From positions 1-14,712 of the forward strand of contig JAICUS010000083.1 in assembly GCA_025935735.1 (NCBI GenBank): 14,712 bases of DNA, in the 5' to 3' direction. Position 1 is the stretch's first letter. Each line of letters starts with the position of its first letter. This DNA is from Solirubrobacteraceae bacterium. Lineage in GTDB: Bacteria; Actinomycetota; Thermoleophilia; Solirubrobacterales; Solirubrobacteraceae. The notes below the pieces were generated by a model. It was not told where the DNA came from. It searched no databases and saw only the letters and a list, made by a program, of their open reading frames with translations. Position numbers and translations under genes: made by a program. This document shows, in pieces, positions 1 to 7,474 of the stretch.

Positions 1-382
1 CAACACCAAGACCGGCATCCCGGCGAGCGTGGCGGCGCGCTACAAGTGCACGTCGCCGACGCTGCCGAAGTCCGAGCTGCCGCCGCCGGGCCAGCAGTTC
101 TTCACGGCCTACGCCCAGAAGTTCGGCAACACCACCCCCGATCCGTACTCGATCTACGGCTATGAGTCGATGCAGCTGGCGCTCGACGCGATCCGGCGCT
201 CAAAGACGGGCCAGAAGGCCGACATCGTCAAAGCGCTGTTCGCCACCAAGGACCGCCACAGCGCGCTCGGCACCTATTCGATCGACAGAAACGGCGACAC
301 GACGCTGACCGAGATGGCGCTGGAGGGGGTCGAGAACGGACAGCTGAAGTTCATCAAGGTGATCAAGGGCGCGGCGCTGTGA
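1..382 (+). CDS. LivK-type branched-chain amino-acid ABC transporter substrate-binding protein, C-terminal part
   Basis: This is the last 126 residues of a protein whose start lies before the window; the frame is open from base 2 and ends at TGA 380-382. The segment with residues PDPYSIYGYESMQLALDAI, followed by a helix, then GTYSIDRNGDTT and a closing strand with LKFIKVIKG, is typical of the C-terminal lobe of periplasmic-binding-protein type I proteins of the LivJ/LivK family. These bind branched-chain amino acids or related small ligands outside the membrane and deliver them to a LivHMGF permease. The partner permease genes are not in the window and presumably lie upstream if present. The 3' end overlaps the convergent cobalamin-binding gene by 20 bases. 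The ligand cannot be told from this fragment. Confidence 0.85.
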   Translation, partial: NTKTGIPASVAARYKCTSPTLPKSELPPPGQQFFTAYAQKFGNTTPDPYSIYGYESMQLALDAIRRSKTGQKADIVKALFATKDRHSALGTYSIDRNGDTTLTEMALEGVENGQLKFIKVIKGAAL

Positions 383-2000
383 GCGCCGGCGGGCCGGCGA
401 GCAGCCGGCCGAGCTCCTCGATCTGGTCGACGCAGTGGATGCCGAGCGCGCCGAGCCCCGGCCGGGCGTCGACCGGGAGCGGCCCGCCGTCGTCCTCGTT
501 GAGCACGCCGCCGAACACCACCGCGGGCTGCGTGCCGGCGGCGGCCAACGCGCTCGCCAGCTCCGCGCCCAGCGTCAGCGCCCCGCCGTTGTAGGTGCCG
601 AGGACGACCACGTCGGCGTCCTCGTCGGCGGCGACCTGCGCGACCTGCGCGGCGGTCACCGAGCTGGGCAGCACGATCACCTGGCAGCCCGCCGCGGGCA
701 GCTCGCGAGCCAGGGCGTCGCGGACCACGTCGTGGACCTCGAGCGTGGCCAGCACGACGCGCAGGCCGTCGAGCCGCGGCAGGCTGCGCCGTGCCCGCTC
801 GGCCACGCTCGCGACGACGCCGTGCTTCCACGTCTCCAGCGCGCGCAGCTCCCGCGGCGCGGGGACGCGCACGACCGCCTCCAGCTCGGCCGGCGCGCTG
901 CGCCGCAGCGCCAGCAGCAGCTCGGCCGCATCGGCGACGTCCACGCCCGCATCCCGCAGCGCGCGCAGAACGCCGTCCCGGAACGCGCGCGCGTACTCGG
1001 CCGCCTCGGCCGCGCGCCGCTCCACCCACGCCCAGTCGAGCAGCGCGCCGCCGGCGCGGACCTCGCGCTCGAGCTCCCGGGCGATCAGCTGGACCTCCAG
1101 GATCTCCGCCGCGTCCGGGATCCGCTCCGCCTCGCTCAGCGGCACCGGGTTGATCGCGTGGCCGGTCGGCCGGTGCAGCTGGGTCGCGATGTCGGTCCGC
1201 ACAGAGGTCTCGAGGACCGCGAGGTTGCGCGCGCGGTCGCGCGTGTACTCCACCGTGTTGCCGTAGATCATCGAGCCGAGCGAGTCGCGGTCGCGCAGCT
1301 CGTCCAGCGCGAGGCCGACGATCGCCCGATGGCGGGGATCGGGCACCAGCCCGCCGTAGCAGTGCGCCAGCCGCGCCCCGATCAGGGTCTCGACGGCGTG
1401 GAGCTCGAGCGCCGCCCAGCCCAGGTAGCCGCCGTAGTGGCGGAACTGCATCGCCGGGCCGTCGTCGAGGTAGGAGTGCACGAGCGCGCCGCGGCCGCGG
1501 TGGGCGGCCATCGCGCCGAGCGCCTGCACCGTCGTCCCGGTCAGCTCGGCGTCGTCGTGGCCGCCCGGCGGCTCGAAGGCGAAGTGCTGGCCGAGGTTGC
1601 CGATCGTGGTGATGCCAACGGCCAGCGCGTGGACCGTGTTCTCCAGCCCGGCCGGCGTGCCGATCATGAAGTCGCCGAGGTGGGCCTGCACCGGCGCCGC
1701 CCCCACGGCCTGCCAGTCGGCCGGCTCCAGCCGCGGGCCGGTCTCCTTCGCCGCGCCCGCCCGCTCGGCCGCCGGCAGGCCCATCGAGCGCGACAGGCAG
1801 AGCCCGAAGCGATCCAGCGTCTCGCCGTGCTCGCCCAGACCGGCGACGATCGCATCCAGCGCCGTCGCGGTCGCCGGCCAGTCGCTCAGCCCGAGATGTG
1901 CGTGATAGGTCAGCCGCCCGGCGTCGCGCCGGCGCCGCTTGTACTCGGCCTCCGAGGCGACGGCGTGCGCCGCGCAGAACCTCGTCCGCGCGGGCCTCAT
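363..2000 (-). CDS. Cobalamin (B12)-binding, glutamate-mutase-like protein
   Basis: A 545-residue protein with two visible parts. Residues about 100-300 look like the catalytic-barrel type region of B12 mutases, with stretches such as HLGDFMIGTPAGLENTVHAL, HYGGYLGWAALELHA and TGHAINPVPLSEAERIPDA. Residues about 410-535 form a Rossmann-like B12-binding domain with EVHDVV (421-426), LPSSVTAAQ, VLGTYNGGAL and VFGGVLN. In this class His423 would be the lower cobalt ligand. The usual DxHxxG motif is altered here (Glu for Asp, Val for Gly). The nearest known family by eye is methylaspartate (glutamate) mutase, which rearranges carbon skeletons, but the substrate is unknown. The ATG (2000-1998) overlaps the TGA of the upstream ABC gene as ATGA, so translation is probably coupled and this is the third gene of the operon. 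An exact enzyme name would be over-interpretation. Confidence 0.75.
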   Translation of the reverse strand: MRPARTRFCAAHAVASEAEYKRRRRDAGRLTYHAHLGLSDWPATATALDAIVAGLGEHGETLDRFGLCLSRSMGLPAAERAGAAKETGPRLEPADWQAVGAAPVQAHLGDFMIGTPAGLENTVHALAVGITTIGNLGQHFAFEPPGGHDDAELTGTTVQALGAMAAHRGRGALVHSYLDDGPAMQFRHYGGYLGWAALELHAVETLIGARLAHCYGGLVPDPRHRAIVGLALDELRDRDSLGSMIYGNTVEYTRDRARNLAVLETSVRTDIATQLHRPTGHAINPVPLSEAERIPDAAEILEVQLIARELEREVRAGGALLDWAWVERRAAEAAEYARAFRDGVLRALRDAGVDVADAAELLLALRRSAPAELEAVVRVPAPRELRALETWKHGVVASVAERARRSLPRLDGLRVVLATLEVHDVVRDALARELPAAGCQVIVLPSSVTAAQVAQVAADEDADVVVLGTYNGGALTLGAELASALAAAGTQPAVVFGGVLNEDDGGPLPVDARPGLGALGIHCVDQIEELGRLLAGPPALTAPRP

Positions 2001-3757
2001 CGCCGGCCGAGCGACATCGGCTCCGCCAGCGAACGGGCCAGCCGCCGGAACGGCCCGTCCGCGGCGCCGAGCAGCTCGGCCTCGCTGCCCTGCTGCACGA
2101 TGCGCCCGTGGTCGACGACGACGATCTCGTCGGCGCGGCGGACGGTCGAGAGCCGGTGGGCGATGATGACCGAGGTACGGCCGCGCAGGAGCTGGTCGAG
2201 CGCGCGCTCGATCAGCAGCTCGGTCGGGCGGTCGATGTTCGACGTCGCCTCGTCGAGGATCAGGATCCGCGGGTCGGCGAGCAGCGCGCGGGCGATCGAG
2301 ATCAGCTGGCGCTCGCCGGCCGAGAGGCCGCTGCCGCCCTCGCGCACCGGGTGGTCGAGGCCCTCGGGGAACCGGCGGGCGAGCCGGTCGAGCCCCAGCA
2401 GCGCGGCGGTCTCGCGGATCTCGTCGTCCGTGGCGCCGGGGCGCGCGAAGCGGATGTTGGACGCGAGCGTGCCGGAGAACAGGAACGGATCCTGGAGCAC
2501 GACGCCGAGCTGGCGCCGGTAGGCGTGCAGGTCGAGCTCCCGCAGGTCGATCCCGTCGACGCGCACGCTGCCCGCCGCCGGGTCGTAGAAGCGCGCGGCC
2601 AGCTTGGCGAGCGTCGACTTGCCGCCGCCGGACTCGCCGACCAGCGCCGTGCAGCCGCCCGCGGGGACGACGAGGTCGATGCCGTGCAGGACGGGCTTGG
2701 CGCCATAGGCGAAGTGCACGCCGTCGAAGCGCAGCTCGCCGCGCAGGCGGCCGGGGTCGCGCGGGTGCGCCGGCTCGCGCAGGTCGCTTTCGGTGTCCAG
2801 CACCGCGCTGACCTTGACCATCGCCGCGGTCGCCGATTGCAGCTGGCTGTAGATGTCCGACAGCTCCTGCAGCGGCTGGAAGACCAGCTGGAGCAGGAAA
2901 TAGGCGGCGGCGAGCGTCCCGATCTCGCTGGTCGGGAGCACGTCCGCGCCCACCGCCAGCACCGCGACCGTGGCGACGACCCCGAGGAACTCGATCGACG
3001 GGAAGAACACCGAGGAGATCCGCTGCGCGACGACGTTGGCGTCGCGGTTGTCGCCGTTGAGCTCGTCGAAGCGCTCCTGGAAGGCCCGCTCGCGGCGGAA
3101 CGACTGCACGACCGCCATGCCGGCGACCGACTCGGCGAGGTGCGCCGTGACGATCGCGATCCGGTTGCGCACCTCGAGCTGCGCCGCGCCCGACACCCGC
3201 TGGAACCAGCGCGTGAGCACGAGCGCCGGCGGCAGCACCACGAGCGCGACCAGCGCCAGCCGCCAGTCGTTGATGAACAGCGCGGCGACCGCGGCCGGCA
3301 GCAGCACCGCGTTGGTGACGAGGGTCGACAGGCCCTGCGAGAGCACGTCGGAGATCGCGTCGACGTCGCTCGTCAGCCGGGCGATGATCCAGCCGGCCCG
3401 CTGCTCGGAGAAGTAGCGCAGCGACAGCGAGGTGAGGTGGTCGAAGAGCTCGCGCCGCAGGCCGAGCACGAGCTCCTGCCCGAGGCCGGCCATGCCGCGG
3501 ATGACGAAGCCGAACAGCGCCCAGCCGGTGACGCTGACCGTCAGGTACGCCGCCGAGGCGAGCGCCAGCACGTGCTCGTCGCCCGGCACGATGCCGTCGT
3601 TGATCGCCAGCCGCACCAGCAGCCAGCTGCCGCTCTGGGCGAACGCCTCGACGATGGCGCACGCGAGCAGCAGCCCGAGCCGGCCGCGGCGCCGGCCGAC
3701 GTGGCGGCGGAGCCGGCGCAGGCCGGTCGGCGGCTTACGCCGCAACGGCGTCCTCAC
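1997..3757 (-). CDS. ABC exporter half-transporter, subunit 2 (consensus ATPase residues)
   Basis: About 586 residues, a type IV ABC exporter half: six predicted membrane helices in residues 25-320, then a nucleotide-binding domain. Motifs, counted from GTG 3757: Walker A GESGGGKST (374-382), Q-loop Gln422, signature LSAGE (478-482, degenerate from LSGGQ), Walker B ILILDEATS with catalytic Glu503, and switch His534 in IIAHRLS. It is the second gene of the operon and overlaps the end of the first half-transporter by 23 bases. The start is uncertain: GTG at 3757 or TTG at 3745, which has GGTGAGG just before it; no ATG is available before the first helices. It most likely pairs with the 588-residue partner as a heterodimeric exporter of an unknown substrate such as a drug, lipid or peptide. 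Confidence 0.92.
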   Translation of the reverse strand: MRTPLRRKPPTGLRRLRRHVGRRRGRLGLLLACAIVEAFAQSGSWLLVRLAINDGIVPGDEHVLALASAAYLTVSVTGWALFGFVIRGMAGLGQELVLGLRRELFDHLTSLSLRYFSEQRAGWIIARLTSDVDAISDVLSQGLSTLVTNAVLLPAAVAALFINDWRLALVALVVLPPALVLTRWFQRVSGAAQLEVRNRIAIVTAHLAESVAGMAVVQSFRRERAFQERFDELNGDNRDANVVAQRISSVFFPSIEFLGVVATVAVLAVGADVLPTSEIGTLAAAYFLLQLVFQPLQELSDIYSQLQSATAAMVKVSAVLDTESDLREPAHPRDPGRLRGELRFDGVHFAYGAKPVLHGIDLVVPAGGCTALVGESGGGKSTLAKLAARFYDPAAGSVRVDGIDLRELDLHAYRRQLGVVLQDPFLFSGTLASNIRFARPGATDDEIRETAALLGLDRLARRFPEGLDHPVREGGSGLSAGERQLISIARALLADPRILILDEATSNIDRPTELLIERALDQLLRGRTSVIIAHRLSTVRRADEIVVVDHGRIVQQGSEAELLGAADGPFRRLARSLAEPMSLGRR

Positions 3758-5501
3758 CGAACAGCGCGGCGAACGCGCCCCCGCGGGCGAGCAGATCCGC
3801 CGCCGTGCCCTCCTCCACGATCTCGCCCTCGTCGAGCACCGCGATCCGGTCGGCCAGCGCGAGCGTCGAGAGCCGCTGCGTGGCCAGCACCACGGCGCGG
3901 CCGGCCACGGCGCCGCGCAGGCGGGCGAGGATCCGCAGCTCGGTCTCGGTGTCGACCGCCGACAGGGGGTCGTCGAGCACGAGCACCGGCGCGTCGCTGA
4001 GCAGCGCGCGGGCGAGCGCGACACGCTGGCGCTGGCCGCCGGAGAGGTTGACGCCGCGCTCGCCGATGGCCGTGTCCCAGCCCTCGGGCAGCTCGGCCGC
4101 GAACCCGGTCACGCCCGCGACCTCGCAGGCGGCCAGGACGTCCTCCCACGGCGCGCCGGGGCGGCCGGCGAGCAGGTTGTCGCGCAGGCTCTCGGAGAAC
4201 AGGATCGGGCGCTGGGTCACGAGCGCGGTCGCGGCGTGGACGTCGGCGATCCGCAGCGTGCGCGCGTCGCGGCCGCCGAGCGCCACCACGCCCTGCGTGG
4301 GGTCGTAGAAGCGGGGCACCAGCTCGAGCAGCGAGGACTTCCCCGCGCCGGTCGGACCGCAGATCGCCAGCACCTCGCCGGGCGCGACCGAGAGCGAGAC
4401 GCCGCGCAGCACCGGCGCGCCGCCGGGGTAGGCGAAGTGCACGTCGCGCAACTCGAGGCCGAGCGGCTCGCCGTTCGGGAGCGGCTGCGGGCGCGGCGGG
4501 TCCTCGAGCGTGGGCACCGTCTCGATCCAGGCGAACGTCCGGCCGGCCGAGGCGAGCGCGCGCTGGCCGAGGTTGATGATCCAGCCCATGGACTCCAGCG
4601 GCCACACGAGCTGCAGCAGCAGCTGGATGAACAGCGCGAACCCGCCGTAGCTGAGCGAGCCGTCGATCACCTCGCGGCCGCCGAGGAACAGCACCACGAC
4701 GATCGACAGCGACGGCAGGTAGAAGAGGCCCGGCAGGTGCTGGGACTCGACCCGCGCCTGGCGCAGGACGTCGGTGCGGACCGCGTCCGCGCGCTCGGCG
4801 AAGCGGTCCTGCACGTCGCGCTGGCGGCCGAACGCCTGCACCATCTCGATCCCGACCACCGCCTCGTTGGCGGACTCGGTGACGTCGGCCTTGCGCTGCT
4901 GGACGGCGCGCGAGATCGGCATCACGCGGTGCGCGAACCGCCACGCCACCAGCGCGATCAGCGGCAGCGGCAGCGCGCTCCACAGCGCGAGCGCCGGGTT
5001 GACCGTCGCCAGCACGATCCCCGCGCCGACCAGCATCATCAGGCTCTGCGCGCCCTGCACCAGCCCCCCGCGGATGAAGTAGCGGATGGTATACAGGTCG
5101 TTCGTCGCGCGCGACACGACCTGGCCGGTCGGGTGCACGTCGTAGAACGCGCGCGGGAAGCGCAGGTAGGCGCTGTAGAGCAGCTGGCGCATCCGCGCCT
5201 CGACCCCGACGCCCACCCGCGCCGTCGTGAACCGGCGCAGGAAGTTGATCGCGGCGCGGACGACGGCGAGCGCCGCGATCGCGACGAGCTGCGGCCACAG
5301 CGGGCGCTCGTGTCTGACGATCGAGCCGTCGATCGCCCGCGCCACGAACACCGGGATGGCCAGCGAGAGCCCGCTGTAGACGAACGCGTACCCGAGCCCG
5401 ATCGCGGTCAGCTTCCACTGCTCGCGCCAGACGCCGGCGAGCCGGCGCACGGTCGCGCGCAGCTCGTAGTCCGGTGGGTCCAGGGCACGCAGGTCGGTCA
5501 T
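3735..5501 (-). CDS. ABC exporter half-transporter, subunit 1 (degenerate ATPase residues)
   Basis: 588 residues, with an N-terminal transmembrane domain (about 30-320) and a nucleotide-binding domain. Motifs: Walker A GPTGAGKSS (382-390), Q-loop Gln430, canonical signature LSGGQ (486-490), Walker B VLVLDDPLSAVD, where Asp511 replaces the catalytic Glu, and ATQRLS, where Gln542 replaces the switch His. This pattern marks the degenerate-site subunit of heterodimeric exporters such as TM287/288, BmrCD, LmrCD and TmrAB. ATG 5501 is preceded by GGAGGG with six bases of spacing (5508-5513 on the - strand), a strong ribosome binding site. It is the first gene of the ABC-ABC-B12 operon, and the 44-base gap to the + strand remnant at 5546 must hold its promoter. 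The substrate cannot be inferred. Confidence 0.93.
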   Translation of the reverse strand: MTDLRALDPPDYELRATVRRLAGVWREQWKLTAIGLGYAFVYSGLSLAIPVFVARAIDGSIVRHERPLWPQLVAIAALAVVRAAINFLRRFTTARVGVGVEARMRQLLYSAYLRFPRAFYDVHPTGQVVSRATNDLYTIRYFIRGGLVQGAQSLMMLVGAGIVLATVNPALALWSALPLPLIALVAWRFAHRVMPISRAVQQRKADVTESANEAVVGIEMVQAFGRQRDVQDRFAERADAVRTDVLRQARVESQHLPGLFYLPSLSIVVVLFLGGREVIDGSLSYGGFALFIQLLLQLVWPLESMGWIINLGQRALASAGRTFAWIETVPTLEDPPRPQPLPNGEPLGLELRDVHFAYPGGAPVLRGVSLSVAPGEVLAICGPTGAGKSSLLELVPRFYDPTQGVVALGGRDARTLRIADVHAATALVTQRPILFSESLRDNLLAGRPGAPWEDVLAACEVAGVTGFAAELPEGWDTAIGERGVNLSGGQRQRVALARALLSDAPVLVLDDPLSAVDTETELRILARLRGAVAGRAVVLATQRLSTLALADRIAVLDEGEIVEEGTAADLLARGGAFAALFGEDAVAA

Positions 5502-5545
5502 GGGCGCCCTCCGATGATGACGAGTACCCTTGGGCAGACCCGAGC

Positions 5546-5731
5546 ATGAATCGCCACGACCCGTCCCCGGGCACGCTCGCGCCCGCGCCGCCGGGCGCGA
5601 TCGACGACGCCCGGGTCGCTCACGAGCAGCGCGATCGCGTGATCGCCGCGGTGGTCACGATCCTGCCGCTGCTCGGTCTCGCCTACCGCTCGGGGCCGAT
5701 CAGCCGCACGCGCCGGCGCACTGGAGCGTGA
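5546..5731 (+). pseudogene. N-terminal fragment of a membrane protein (possibly fatty-acid desaturase), broken
   Basis: An open frame of 61 residues starting at ATG 5546 (MNRHDPSPG...). A charged stretch, HEQRDRVIAAVVTILPLLGLAYRSG, looks like the entry to a first membrane helix, but the protein then dissolves into SRTRRRTGA and stops. The RDRVIxAVVTxxPLLGL pattern reminds me of the start of actinobacterial acyl-CoA desaturases, though this is a weak guess. From about base 5692 another frame carries a clear VOC-domain tail. I infer that a deletion or recombination joined the start of one gene to the end of another, out of frame. No convincing ribosome binding site precedes the ATG. It could still be made as a short peptide. 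Confidence 0.4.
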
Positions 5732-5901
5732 CCTTCGCGGTGGCGGATGTCGACGCGACGGCCGAGCGCGCCACGCAACTCGGCGGCCGCGTCCTGGTCG
5801 CGCCATTCGACGCCCCCTTCGTCCGCATGGCCCAGATCGCGGATCCACAGGGCGCGACGTTCGTCACGAGCCAGTTCGTCCCGCTCCGCGCCGCCCGCTG
5901 A
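5692..5901 (+). pseudogene. VOC/glyoxalase-family protein, C-terminal remnant
   Basis: The frame ending at TGA 5899-5901 encodes HWSVTFAVADVDATAERA, then TQLGGRVLVAPFDAPFVRM, then AQIADPQGATFVTSQFVP. This matches the last beta-alpha-beta-beta-beta unit of vicinal-oxygen-chelate proteins of the two-domain, lactoylglutathione-lyase-like type, whose full length is usually 250-270 residues. Only about 70 residues are present. Upstream the same frame reads as low-complexity Arg/Ala sequence with no fold features, and the plausible start at 5546 is in a different frame. It is therefore best read as a 5'-truncated remnant. The metal-binding and catalytic partners from the missing domain are gone, so no activity is expected. 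Confidence 0.6.
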
Positions 5902-6071
5902 GGGCCTACGCGCCGCGCGACGCAGCCGCTGGACCTCGGCCTCCTTCCCGGCGCGCACGCCGGCGTGAACCTGGCGCGTTCGCAGTCTCAAGCTCGAGCG
6001 CGGATCTGCCGATAGGACCCGTTGCGGCGTGGAGCGGCCTGCTCGACGCCGGAGATCCTCAGGGGGACTCG

Positions 6072-6491
6072 ATGAACGATCACGATCGGCTCCAGCAGCT
6101 GCGGGCATTGCGGGTGCGGCTCGAGGGGATGCCGGCGTCCGCGGAGCGCGACTGGATGCTCGGCGAGGTCCGCGCGCGGGCCGTCGACGTGGAGACGGGC
6201 GCAGAGCCGGCCGCGATGCGCGCGCTGCCGGCGGATGGCGCGGAGCCTGAGATTCCCGTTGCGCCCGAGGCCACGCGCGGAGGGGCCACGGAGACGGCGT
6301 CCCCGCCGAAGCCCCGGCGCAGGCCGCCGTCCCCCCGCCAGGCGGGACGCGCCACGTGGGGCGCGCAGGCCGCCCGCTCGCGTCCCGCGCCGGTCGCCCC
6401 TCGCCGGCGGGCAGCCCACGAGCGCGTCGTCGACCTGCTCGAAGAGGGCGGCGTGCTCAGCCTGGACGACGGCAGATCGTGGCAGCCGTGA
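6072..6491 (+). CDS. Small hypothetical protein, Pro/Arg-rich middle
   Basis: A 139-residue protein I do not assign to a family. ATG 6072 has AGGGGG five bases upstream, a good ribosome binding site. Residues 1-45 (DRLQQLRALRVRLEGM, AERDWMLGEVRARAVDVETG) look like an amphipathic helical hairpin. Residues about 50-115 are rich in Pro, Arg and Ala and are probably disordered. The last 25 residues (RVVDLLEEGGVLSLDDGRSWQP) look ordered again. There is no signal peptide, membrane helix or cysteine. It stands alone between two gene remnants and is followed by a 9-bp inverted repeat that may end its transcript. Codon use is like the neighbours, so it is probably a real gene. Confidence 0.6.
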   Translation: MNDHDRLQQLRALRVRLEGMPASAERDWMLGEVRARAVDVETGAEPAAMRALPADGAEPEIPVAPEATRGGATETASPPKPRRRPPSPRQAGRATWGAQAARSRPAPVAPRRRAAHERVVDLLEEGGVLSLDDGRSWQP

Positions 6492-6493
6492 AA

Positions 6494-6536
6494 GCCGGCC
6501 GGGGACGGGTTCAGGCCTTGGGGCGGTCCGGCCGGC
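6494..6536 (+). terminator. Possible hairpin terminator after the 139-residue gene
   Basis: A perfect 9-base inverted repeat, GCCGGCCGG at 6494-6502 and CCGGCCGGC at 6528-6536, with a 25-base loop, begins three bases after the stop at 6491. Its placement suggests a transcript end. No T-run follows, so if it terminates it is not a classic intrinsic terminator. Confidence 0.35.
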
Positions 6537-6548
6537 GCTTGCCGTGGT

Positions 6549-6713
6549 AGGGCCGGCGCGCAGCACGCGGTCGACGATCGCCGCCATGCGCGCGGCCTGT
6601 GAACGCCGGGTCGCCCGGCCGTAGACGCTGTCGTCATCCGTCGTGACGATGGCGTTCAGGGCCACGCGGTAGAGGCGGCGGCACCACCCGCCGTCCGGCA
6701 TCGGCGTCGGCAT
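6549..6713 (-). pseudogene. Ghost coding fragment of unknown family
   Basis: Read on the - strand, this stretch encodes about 55 residues (DGGWCRRLYRVALNAIVTTD, DDSVYGRATRRSQAARMAAI, VDRVLRAGP) with strong G/C third positions. The composition looks like real protein, not shadow sequence. A stop lies just before it (6731-6729), the only ATG is in a repetitive ATCGGC/GTCGGC run with no ribosome binding site, and past about 6549 the frame runs into the antisense of the 6072-6491 gene. I read it as the remnant of a gene truncated at both ends. It could instead be the start of a rapidly evolving small gene. Confidence 0.3.
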
Positions 6714-6805
6714 CGGCAGCGGCGTCGATCACGGTCCCGGCCGCCACCCCGCCGGCTGTCGAGCACCGCTGACAATCCCCGAGGATCCCGCGTGCCGACG
6801 GCCCG

Positions 6806-7468
6806 CTATCGGGCTGAGCAGGTGAGCCGCTCCAGCATCCGCTCGATGCGCTGCGTGGCCTCCGCCGGGTCGAGGCCCAGTCGCGTGGCGGCCTGCGACG
6901 GGGGGGTGTGGCGCAGGAGCAGCTCGAGCAGGGCGCGGTCGGCGGGGTCGACCGCGCCGGCGGCGGCCTGGGCGAGCTCCGGCACCGGCGCCGCCAGATC
7001 CTTCCCGCCGGCGGCGACGGTCTCGATCGCGGCGAACAGCTCTCGCGCGGGCGCTCCCTTGTGGACCATCGCGTCGACTCCGGCCACGAGGGCGGGGATC
7101 GTCATCGCCTGGTCGGCGTAGGCCGAATAGAGGACGACCGCCGGTGCCGGCACGTCGGCCTTGATCCAGCGGCAGAGCTCGAGGCCGTTGATTCGCGGCA
7201 GGTCGTAGTCGAGCACCACCACGTCCGGGCGGGCGCGATAGAGCAGGTTGGGCAGCAGCTCCCCGTCCGGCAGCGCGCCGACGCAGACCAGCCCCGGGCG
7301 CGCGGAGATGGCCGCGTTCAGACCGAGCCGCACGGCCGCGTGGTCATCGACCACGACGACGCTGACGGCAGCACGCCGGTGCCCCTCGGAGGCAGGCCGC
7401 TCCATGACGAGCGAGCCCGGCGGGTGCTCAGCCGGGACCGGCTCGAGTGGGGTGGTGGAGTCAGCCAT
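6806..7468 (-). CDS. NarL-family-like response regulator with atypical output domain
   Basis: 220 residues. After a 35-residue non-conserved leader comes a receiver domain with VVVVDDHAAVRLGL (Asp41-Asp42), phospho-acceptor Asp87 in VVVLDYDLP, switch Ser115 in VVLYSAY and Lys137 in MVHKG. The C-terminal part is short (about residues 170-220; ALLELLLRHTPPSQAATRLG, LDPAEATQRIERMLERL). It looks like a helix-turn-helix of the sigma-region-4/LuxR kind but lacks the usual LuxR-box residues. The gene starts six bases after the stop of the GreA-domain gene, so the two form an operon. ATG 7468 has only a weak GAG upstream; ATG 7405 would remove the leader but has no ribosome binding site. No histidine kinase is adjacent on the same strand; the kinase at 8078 is the nearest candidate partner. 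Confidence 0.82.
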   Translation of the reverse strand: MADSTTPLEPVPAEHPPGSLVMERPASEGHRRAAVSVVVVDDHAAVRLGLNAAISARPGLVCVGALPDGELLPNLLYRARPDVVVLDYDLPRINGLELCRWIKADVPAPAVVLYSAYADQAMTIPALVAGVDAMVHKGAPARELFAAIETVAAGGKDLAAPVPELAQAAAGAVDPADRALLELLLRHTPPSQAATRLGLDPAEATQRIERMLERLTCSAR

Positions 7469-7474
7469 GTCTCG

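Larger units (their letters stand above)
6492..6805. other. 314-base stretch without an intact gene
   Basis: This gap holds the inverted repeat at 6494-6536 and the ghost fragment at 6549-6713. From 6714 to 6805 I see nothing beyond a short run of GGC-containing triplets (6698-6725) and the convergent end of the response-regulator gene. It lies next to the other gene remnants at 5546-5901, so this part of the chromosome appears to be decaying or rearranged. Confidence 0.4.

Noticed and set aside
435..2522. Long + strand open frame (695 residues) opposite the B12 and ABC genes
   Set aside because: It is rich in Arg, His, Gln and Asp with no fold motif, as expected for the antisense of GC-rich coding sequence. 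The - strand genes have clear domains over the same bases.
363..3662. A 1099-residue frame that would fuse an N-terminal extension to the B12 protein
   Set aside because: The first 550 residues are an out-of-frame reading of ABC subunit 2, low-complexity Arg/Ala. The true start is the ATG overlapping that gene's stop.
1898..5549. Further very long + strand frames (1898-4000, 3432-5549) across the ABC genes
   Set aside because: These too are antisense shadows; the ABC motifs on the - strand are complete and in frame.
3754..5574. A 606-residue - strand frame parallel to ABC subunit 1
   Set aside because: It is the +1 shadow of the exporter gene, Arg/Ala-rich and without motifs.
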